DNA of 5,210 nt. Origin: Alcaligenaceae bacterium. GTDB lineage: Bacteria; Pseudomonadota; Gammaproteobacteria; Burkholderiales; Burkholderiaceae_B. The notes under the pieces were generated by a model. That model did no database searches. It was given only the letters and a program-made list of their open reading frames with translations, and had not been told where the DNA came from. The DNA lies in NCBI GenBank assembly GCA_012512545.1, contig JAAZDZ010000497.1, forward strand, positions 1-5,210, in the 5' to 3' direction. Below are positions 1-5,210 of the stretch, piece after piece. Position 1 is the stretch's first letter, and every line of letters starts with the position of its first letter. The translations under genes were made by a program, and so were the position numbers.

Positions 1-1330
1 CGATGACCGCTATCTGTTTCTGGAAGCCCTGCTGTCCGCACGCGAGCGTTTTTCTGTGTCGTGGGTGGGCTGCAGCATTGTGGACAACACCGAACAGCCG
101 CCTTCTGTGCTGGTGGGGCAGTTGCGCGAGCATCTGAGCGCTGTCTGGCATGCTGCCGATGGCGGCGATGTGCTGACGCAAATCACGGTGCGCCACCCCT
201 TGCAAGCCTTCAGCCCGCAGTATTTCCACAATGCCTCGCCACAGGCCAGGCTGTTCACTTTCGGCGCGGAATGGCGCAGCCCCGAGGCGCAGCAGAATGC
301 GGCAGCGGCCCATCAACCTGACACCCTTGAACCGCTCAAACGCGATGAACCCCTGTCGTTTGCCGAGTTGAAAGCCTTTCTGGAACACCCTGTGCGGGAA
401 TTCTTCAGGCAAAGGCTGCAGGTCAGATACGAAGAAGGCGAAATCCTGGCCGACCAGGAAACCTTTGTGGCCGACGGCCTGGATAACTGGGTACTACACA
501 ACACCTTGATTCAGGCCGCGCGCAAGCCGCTGCAGATGGGCAGCGACCCCTGGGGCGTCTGCGAAACCGAACTGGCCCGCATGCAGCGCAGTGGTGCGCT
601 GGCATTCGGCGGGGCAGGCAGGTTGCAGGTTGAGCGGGCGCGCGAACTCTTGCGGCCCATGCTGGATGACTATCGCCAGCAACTGGGCGCATGGCCGCAG
701 GTGCTGGATGAATCTCTGGAACTGCGTCACGAATGCGCCGGAACGCCGGGAGTGTCGGGCTGGCTGCATGGCTTGCGGGGTAATGAACAGGGCGGTTTGC
801 TGCGTATGGAAATGCAGGCCACGCAATTGACCAGCGGCCGGGCTCAACAATGGCGGGACGAAAAGCTGGTGGGCTATTGGGTGGAACACCTGGCCGCCAA
901 CAGCATGGGGCTGCCATTGACTACCCTGGTGCTGAGCCCGGCTGGCACGGCGCGCCTGGAGCCGCTGGAAGCGCGTCAGGCCGCCGCCTGGCTGAATGTC
1001 GTGCTGCAAGCCTGGGTGGAAGGCATGCGCCGCCCCTTGCCCATCAAGGCTGAATTCGCCCGGCCTGTGCTGACCGCCGCGCCCCCTGGCGGGGTGAATC
1101 CCGACGACGCATCCGCCTGGCAGGAATTGCTGACTTCGGAAAAACTGATCTCCCAGGTGAGCGCCTGCTACGACGCAAGCTGGAATCAGCCCGGCAGGCG
1201 CGATGCCTTGTACGAAGCACGCGCCTATCCCGACTTTGACGCTTTGTTCGCGGATGGCGAACTGGTGAAATGGGCTTTGGCGCTGTATGGGCCGATGTTT
1301 ATCGCTTTGCGTGCCAAGGAGGCGGAATGA
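1..1330 (+). CDS. recC: RecC, exonuclease V gamma subunit (3' part; 5' end outside window)
   Basis: RecC is the Chi-scanning scaffold subunit of RecBCD: it holds the split DNA strands, feeds them to RecB and RecD, and recognises Chi. The open frame enters from the left edge (first full codon at 2) and ends with TGA at 1328-1330, giving 442 residues, about 40% of the roughly 1120 of E. coli RecC. It opens with DDRYLFLEALLSARERF, then SWVG, DNTEQ and PSVLVGQL, a highly conserved RecC block. Other RecC landmarks are HPVREFF from fragment residue 129, RLQV, and EGMRRPL near 1018-1040. In the E. coli structure the C-terminal domain is a nuclease-like fold without catalytic residues; consistently, I see no D-x-K nuclease motif here. 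The GTG at 56 is internal, not a start, because homology continues upstream of it. The stop overlaps the recB start by four bases. No frameshift is visible. Identification is confident; Chi-contacting residues in the N-terminal half cannot be assessed. Confidence 0.96.
   Translation, partial: DDRYLFLEALLSARERFSVSWVGCSIVDNTEQPPSVLVGQLREHLSAVWHAADGGDVLTQITVRHPLQAFSPQYFHNASPQARLFTFGAEWRSPEAQQNAAAAHQPDTLEPLKRDEPLSFAELKAFLEHPVREFFRQRLQVRYEEGEILADQETFVADGLDNWVLHNTLIQAARKPLQMGSDPWGVCETELARMQRSGALAFGGAGRLQVERARELLRPMLDDYRQQLGAWPQVLDESLELRHECAGTPGVSGWLHGLRGNEQGGLLRMEMQATQLTSGRAQQWRDEKLVGYWVEHLAANSMGLPLTTLVLSPAGTARLEPLEARQAAAWLNVVLQAWVEGMRRPLPIKAEFARPVLTAAPPGGVNPDDASAWQELLTSEKLISQVSACYDASWNQPGRRDALYEARAYPDFDALFADGELVKWALALYGPMFIALRAKEAE
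109..116 (+). other. Octamer identical to E. coli Chi (in recC)
   Basis: GCTGGTGG is the sequence recognised by E. coli RecBCD. Here it falls across the codons for V-L-V-G in the conserved RecC block PSVLVGQL, so coding constraint can explain it. Whether this organism uses the same Chi is not shown by the sequence. The sequence match is certain; a functional role is doubtful, and the confidence given reflects the latter. Confidence 0.25.
865..872 (+). other. Octamer identical to E. coli Chi (in recC)
   Basis: A second GCTGGTGG on the same strand, across the codons for K-L-V-G. It has the same orientation as the site at 109. The match is exact, but its function in this host is unknown. Confidence 0.25.
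1316..1322 (+). promoter_or_regulatory. Shine-Dalgarno of recB
   Basis: AAGGAGG sits inside the last codons of recC, four bases before the ATG at 1327. It is close to the consensus anti-SD complement, although the spacing is short. It supports 1327 over the upstream in-frame ATG at 1270, which lies deep within recC. A competing in-frame ATG at 1351 has a weaker AAGGA at 1336-1340, ten bases upstream, so it cannot be fully excluded. Confidence 0.7.
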
Positions 1331-4300
1331 CAGCAAGGAACGAAGCCGCCATGGTGCCGCTGGATGCGTTGAGCTTTCCCCTGTGGGGCAGCCAGCTGAT
1401 AGAAGCCAGCGCCGGAACAGGAAAAACCTACACCATTGCCAGCCTTTATGTCAGGCTGGTGCTGGGCCACGGCGCCTTGCCCGGCCAGCGCCCGCTGACG
1501 CCGCCCGACATCCTGGTGGTGACGTTTACGCGCGCCGCCACCCAGGAGCTGCGCGACCGTATCCGCAAGCGTCTGAACGAAGCCGCCGCCTGTTTTCTGG
1601 GGGACAGCGAAGGCGACGAATTTCTATGCGGCCTGCGCGATGAATACGAGCCCGCACACTGGCCCGGTTGCGCCCGGCAATTGCGCATTGCTGCGGAATG
1701 GATGGACGATGCGGCGGTTTCAACCATTGACGCCTGGTGCTATCGCATGCTGCGCGAACACGCGTTCGACAGCGCCAGCCTGTTCGATGTGGAAATGGAT
1801 GTCAACGGCGGGGAACGGGCGGCAGAAGCCACAGCCGACTACTGGCGGCTTTATATTGCGCCGCTTGCCCCGGACGACCTCGGGCGCGTTCTGCAGGCGA
1901 TTGCCGCGCAGATGTCCGATAAACGCAATGCGGCCAATTGCGATGCGCTGGCGGATATTCTGCATCGCCGCTGGCTGGCCCAGGCGCCTTCCTATGCCGA
2001 CGACACCCCGGCGCCTGCGGATATCCTGGCAGCCCTGAAGCAGCGCAGCGCCGCCTGCAAAGCGCCCTGGCGGCAATGGGTGCCCGAACTGCGCGAATTG
2101 CTGCAGGCGGCCTACGACGACAATCTGTTCCATAAGAACAGGCTCAGGGTGAATAGCTGGCAGGGCTGGCTCGACAAATTGCAGGAATGGGCGGACGACC
2201 CGCATTCCAGGCTGCCTTTCGATACCAGCGTGGCTGCGTGGTGGCGTCTGACACCGGGCGGGCTGGCGGAAGTCTGGAAAGATGGCACGCCGCCTGAACA
2301 CCCCGGTTTCCAGGCTATGGAAAGCCTGCTTCAGGAAATCGAGGCACTGGATGCCGACCTTGCGAGAATTTTTCCGCATGCGGCGCGCTGGGTAGCGCAG
2401 CGCGTGGCCGAATTACGGCGGCAGCGGGCCATGCTGGATTTCAATGGCTTGCTGGAACAGCTTGATGGCGCTTTGCGTGGCCCCAATGGCGTGCGCCTGG
2501 CCGATCTTATCCGTCAGCAGTTTCCGGCGGCGCTGATTGATGAATTCCAGGATACCAATCCGATTCAGTACCGGATTTTTGATTGTATCTATAATATAGA
2601 TACAAATCGTGAGGATGCTCTGCTGGCTCTGATCGGAGACCCCAAGCAGGCCATCTACCGTTTCCGGGGGGCTGATATTCACGCCTATCTGGCGGCACGG
2701 AGGGCCTGCGCGGGCCGCATTCATACCCTGGGCAGCAATTATCGTTCGTCAGCGGCCATGGTGGGGGCGGTCAACCATCTTTTCAGGGCGGCTGAGCAGG
2801 CCCGCAGGAAAGGCGCGTTTCTTTTCCGCCAGGGCGGGGCCGATGCCTCAGCGCCCGAGGACAATCCCGTGCCTTTTCTGCCAGTGGAGGCTGCCGCCGA
2901 CCCTGGCGAATGGTGGGTGGACGGCCAGCAGGCCGGAGCGCTCAGCATCTGGTGCGATACCCGTTATGACAAGCGCGGCGCTTGCGCCGAGGCTGTGGCC
3001 GCAGCCTGCGCCTCGGAAATCCTGCGCTTGCTGCAGTTGGGCGCACAGGAACGGGCGGGTTTTCGCAAGAATGGAGAGTTCCGCGCCCTGCAATCCAGCG
3101 ATATCGCCATTCTGGTGAATAACCGCACGGAAGCCGGCCGGCTGCGCGACGAGCTTGGCAGCCGCGGCATACGCAGCGTGTATCTGTCGGATGACAGTTC
3201 CGTTTACCACAGCGAGGCCGCCGCCGATGTGCTGGCCTGGCTGCGCGCCTGCGCCGAGCCGGAAAACGGCGGCTATGTGCGGGCCGCGCTGGCCACCGCC
3301 GCTTTGGGCAAGAACTGGAGCGAGCTGGATGCCTTCGTGCGCGATGAAGTCCGCTGGGAAGCCATGCTGGAGCGCTTTGCGGGCTACAAGGAGCAATGGC
3401 GCAAACGCGGGGTGCTGCCCATGCTGCGCAGCTATATGCACGATTTCGGCGTACCGGCCCGCCTGTTCGCCCAGCAGGATGCGGGCGGCCAGGAAGGCGA
3501 ACGCCAGTTGACGGATTTACTGCACCTGGCCGAACTTCTGCAGGCTGCTTCCACCAGCCACGATGGCGAACATGCCCTGATCCGTCACCTTGAGGAATGC
3601 ATTGAAGAAGGCGGGCAGGCCAGCGTCGATGGCGATGCTTCGCGGCTGCGGCTGGAAAGCGATGCGGGCCTGGTGCAGATTGTGACGGTGCATAAATCCA
3701 AGGGCCTGGAATATCCCCTGGTGTTCTATCCCTACGCCTATCATTGCCGCCCCGAAATTGCGCTGGAACTGCCTGCAGCCTGGCATGACGAAACAGGCGG
3801 CCAGCGGGTACTGGCCAATCTGGAGGATGCCACGGATGCGCAGCGCCAGAAAATTCTGGCCAGCCGCGAACATGAGCGCCTGGCTGAAGACATGCGCAAG
3901 CTGTATGTGGCGCTGACGCGGGCGCGCCACGCCACCTGGGTGGCGCTGGCGCCTGTTGATCTTCTGGGCAGCTCGGCCATGGGGTATCTGCTGGGCGGGT
4001 CTGATGCCTGCAGCGCCGATACGCTGCAGGACAGTCTGGCCGGACTGGTGGGCGACAGCAGCGATATTTCCGTTGCCGACTTTCCGCAGACTCTGGAAGG
4101 GCGCTATCAGCATGGAGATCCAACAGCCTTCGATCCGGTCTGGCGCAGCATGAGCCGCCGCGTTGAACAGCGCTGGTCCTTAAGCAGTTATTCGTCTTTG
4201 AGCCGCCTGGCGGTCGAACGTTTTGAGCACGCCGCCGCTCTGCATCCCGATATCGCCAATCTGGCTTTGCCCGATGAAGCCCGTCTGGAAACTTTTCTGG

Positions 4301-5154
4301 AAGGCTGGCTGGCGGAAGCGGCTGTACAAGAGGCCACTGACCTCCAGGCAGAATGGCAACCGGATGCCGATGCAGTGGCTCAGGCCACAGGCATGCACGC
4401 CTTTCCCAAGGGCGCCACGGCGGGCAGCCTGTTGCACGACCTGCTGGAATGGGTATTCAAAAAAGGGGTGCGCCAGGCGCTGGCAGATCACACTGCCTTG
4501 CGCGCGGAAGTGGAACGGCGCTGCCACAGTCGCGGCTGGCAGGCGCATACGGATGTGGTGGCGGACTGGCTGCAGGGCTTTTTCACCCATTCATTTCAAC
4601 TGGCGTTGCCGGGCGGGCAGGCGGCGGGCGATCTCGTGCTGGCCGACCTGGCTGTCGCCTTACCCGAAATGGAATTCTGGTTTGGCGTCAGGGATGCCGA
4701 TCTGCCCTTGCTGGATGCCGTCGTCACCCGCCACTTTGTGGCGGGGCGGCCACGGGCTGTCATTGCCGCAGGGCGTTTGAACGGCATGTTGCGGGGGTTT
4801 GTGGATCTTGTCTTTGAGCATGAAGGCCGCTACTACGTGGCGGATTACAAATCCAACTGGCTGGGCGCCACCCGCCTGGCTTATGACGGGCAAGCGATTG
4901 CGGACGCCATTCTTGAGCATCGCTACGATCTGCAATCCGCCATCTACCTGTTTGCCCTGCATCGCCTGTTGAAATCCCGCCTGGGAGATCGTTACGACTA
5001 CGAACAGCACGTTGGCGGCGCACTGGTGTTTTTTGTGCGCGGCATTCATTCGCCCAGCCAGGGGCTGCATATCGAGCGGCCGCCTCTGGCCGTTATTGAA
5101 CAGATGGAATCCCTGTTTTCAGGCATGCAGGAAGGAGTGCCCCCATGCAATTGA
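1327..5154 (+). CDS. recB: RecB, exonuclease V beta subunit (3'-5' helicase and nuclease)
   Basis: RecB is the 3'-5' motor of RecBCD and carries its only nuclease; after Chi it also loads RecA. With the ATG at 1327 the protein is 1275 residues (E. coli about 1180). Helicase motifs read in order: Walker A ASAGTGKT 27-34 (K33); Ia TFTRAATQELRDRI 66-79; II DEFQDT 405-410; III GDPKQAIYRFRGAD 437-450; IV LGSNYRSS 468-475; then YLSDDSSVY 619-627; V IVTVHKSKGLEYP 785-797; VI LYVALTRAR 859-867. After WSLSSYSS (950-957) comes a linker, then the nuclease domain: FPKGA 1026-1030, H1037, EMEF 1114-1117, D1160 and D1173-Y-K1175. These match E. coli H956, D1067, D1080 and K1082, with the same 13-residue gap between the aspartates. 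All catalytic residues are present, so the enzyme should be active. The start is chosen for its ATGA overlap with recC and an AAGGAGG; 1351 is an alternative. No ptrA gene separates recC and recB. An AT-rich inverted repeat lies at 2583-2605. Confidence 0.97.
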   Translation: MTARNEAAMVPLDALSFPLWGSQLIEASAGTGKTYTIASLYVRLVLGHGALPGQRPLTPPDILVVTFTRAATQELRDRIRKRLNEAAACFLGDSEGDEFLCGLRDEYEPAHWPGCARQLRIAAEWMDDAAVSTIDAWCYRMLREHAFDSASLFDVEMDVNGGERAAEATADYWRLYIAPLAPDDLGRVLQAIAAQMSDKRNAANCDALADILHRRWLAQAPSYADDTPAPADILAALKQRSAACKAPWRQWVPELRELLQAAYDDNLFHKNRLRVNSWQGWLDKLQEWADDPHSRLPFDTSVAAWWRLTPGGLAEVWKDGTPPEHPGFQAMESLLQEIEALDADLARIFPHAARWVAQRVAELRRQRAMLDFNGLLEQLDGALRGPNGVRLADLIRQQFPAALIDEFQDTNPIQYRIFDCIYNIDTNREDALLALIGDPKQAIYRFRGADIHAYLAARRACAGRIHTLGSNYRSSAAMVGAVNHLFRAAEQARRKGAFLFRQGGADASAPEDNPVPFLPVEAAADPGEWWVDGQQAGALSIWCDTRYDKRGACAEAVAAACASEILRLLQLGAQERAGFRKNGEFRALQSSDIAILVNNRTEAGRLRDELGSRGIRSVYLSDDSSVYHSEAAADVLAWLRACAEPENGGYVRAALATAALGKNWSELDAFVRDEVRWEAMLERFAGYKEQWRKRGVLPMLRSYMHDFGVPARLFAQQDAGGQEGERQLTDLLHLAELLQAASTSHDGEHALIRHLEECIEEGGQASVDGDASRLRLESDAGLVQIVTVHKSKGLEYPLVFYPYAYHCRPEIALELPAAWHDETGGQRVLANLEDATDAQRQKILASREHERLAEDMRKLYVALTRARHATWVALAPVDLLGSSAMGYLLGGSDACSADTLQDSLAGLVGDSSDISVADFPQTLEGRYQHGDPTAFDPVWRSMSRRVEQRWSLSSYSSLSRLAVERFEHAAALHPDIANLALPDEARLETFLEGWLAEAAVQEATDLQAEWQPDADAVAQATGMHAFPKGATAGSLLHDLLEWVFKKGVRQALADHTALRAEVERRCHSRGWQAHTDVVADWLQGFFTHSFQLALPGGQAAGDLVLADLAVALPEMEFWFGVRDADLPLLDAVVTRHFVAGRPRAVIAAGRLNGMLRGFVDLVFEHEGRYYVADYKSNWLGATRLAYDGQAIADAILEHRYDLQSAIYLFALHRLLKSRLGDRYDYEQHVGGALVFFVRGIHSPSQGLHIERPPLAVIEQMESLFSGMQEGVPPCN
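2583..2605. repeat. AT-rich perfect inverted repeat within recB
   Basis: Arms TTGTATCTATA (2583-2593) and TATAGATACAA (2595-2605) are exact reverse complements around a single A at 2594. Allowing one bulged A at 2605, pairing extends to 2581-2608. The surrounding 33 bases (2575-2607) contain only five G or C, in an otherwise GC-rich gene. The patch encodes RecB residues 417-427, between motifs II and III, and includes an ATA codon. As RNA it could form a nine-base-pair stem with a three-base loop; as DNA it looks like a symmetric operator. TATAAT occurs at 2590-2595, but I see no good -35 at 16-18 bp. Function is unknown; it may be chance. Confidence 0.85.
3551..3558 (-). other. Octamer identical to E. 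coli Chi (in recB, minus strand)
   Basis: CCACCAGC on the plus strand is the complement of GCTGGTGG. It lies across the A-S-T-S-H codons of RecB, which are not in a conserved helicase motif. It points opposite to the two octamers in recC. Functional meaning is not established. Confidence 0.2.
5132..5137 (+). promoter_or_regulatory. Shine-Dalgarno of recD
   Basis: AAGGAG lies seven bases before the ATG at 5145, which is near-ideal spacing, and is embedded in the last codons of recB. It fixes the start of the next gene and suggests efficient reinitiation by ribosomes finishing recB. Confidence 0.8.
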
Positions 5155-5210
5155 CACTTGGCCTGCCTGAAGGCGCCCAACCGCTGGCCACCCGCCATCC
5201 TCTGCTGCAC
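5145..5210 (+). CDS. recD: Probable RecD, exonuclease V alpha subunit (5' end only)
   Basis: Only 22 codons are visible (MQLTLGLPEG, ending RHPLLH) before the window ends, and no helicase motif is reached. The start is well supported: an ATG preceded by AAGGAG at seven bases, overlapping the end of recB by ten bases in a different frame. The recD assignment rests on position, since recD follows recB in proteobacterial recCBD operons. RecD is the 5'-3' superfamily 1B helicase of RecBCD, and its N-terminal region contacts RecC and is poorly conserved, so the lack of recognisable wording is not surprising. Another gene cannot be ruled out from these residues alone. Confidence 0.72.
   Translation, partial: MQLTLGLPEGAQPLATRHPLLH

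Noticed and set aside
56..58. GTG as a start for a shorter recC-like gene
   Set aside because: The conserved RecC segment DDRYLFLEALL continues in frame upstream to the window edge, so this is an internal valine codon.
1270..1326. Upstream in-frame extension of recB from the ATG at 1270
   Set aside because: The extra 19 residues lie within recC, show no RecB likeness, and no good ribosome site precedes them. 1327 has AAGGAGG and the usual ATGA overlap.
494..1336. A 280-codon open frame on the minus strand, antisense to recC
   Set aside because: It lies opposite conserved RecC sequence, is low in recognisable content and rich in Gln/His/Pro from complementing common codons; it is a shadow frame.
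2590..2595. TATAAT as the -10 of an internal promoter driving recD or an antisense RNA
   Set aside because: No TTGACA-like hexamer is found 16-18 bp upstream, and the match is a by-product of the AT-rich palindrome.
2942..4123. A 393-codon open frame on the minus strand, antisense to recB
   Set aside because: Its protein is rich in Arg, Pro, Ala and Cys with no recognisable domain, as expected for a shadow of GC-rich coding. The plus strand here encodes clear RecB motifs.
4459..4468. A6G4 run as a possible slippage or programmed frameshift site in the RecB nuclease domain
   Set aside because: The run is short, no supporting stem-loop or upstream SD-like stimulator was seen, and the in-frame product retains all nuclease residues downstream.

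Overview
The window lies inside a recC-recB-recD operon, all on the plus strand. It holds the last 442 codons of recC, a complete recB of 1275 codons, and the first 22 codons of a gene that by position is recD. Together these encode exonuclease V (RecBCD), the helicase-nuclease that processes double-strand DNA ends for RecA-dependent repair and degrades linear foreign DNA. The genes overlap at both junctions and each downstream gene has its own Shine-Dalgarno sequence, so the three subunits are probably made in a translationally coupled way from one transcript.

Organism: the DNA is visibly GC-rich with G/C-ending codons. RecB/RecC are of the proteobacterial RecBCD type, not AddAB. RecC is followed directly by recB, with no ptrA (protease III) gene between them as in E. 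coli. This arrangement and the protein wording fit a betaproteobacterium, perhaps of the Burkholderiales/Alcaligenaceae kind. That placement is inferred from general similarity and was not tested by a search.

Layout: 1-1330, C-terminal part of RecC, including the degenerate nuclease-like fold. 1327-5154, RecB, with a superfamily 1A helicase (motifs I to VI readable), a linker, and a nuclease domain with the H, D, D and K active-site residues intact. 5145-5210, start of recD. No non-coding stretch longer than a few bases exists, and I see no promoter, terminator, RNA gene, mobile element or CRISPR.

The window is essentially core genome, and I do not find an undescribed system in it. The one DNA-level feature the proteins do not obviously explain is a very AT-rich patch with a perfect 11-bp inverted repeat at 2583-2605, inside recB between helicase motifs II and III. 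Lesser observations are octamers identical to E. coli Chi, an apparently lengthened RecB helicase-nuclease linker, and the overlapping gene junctions.
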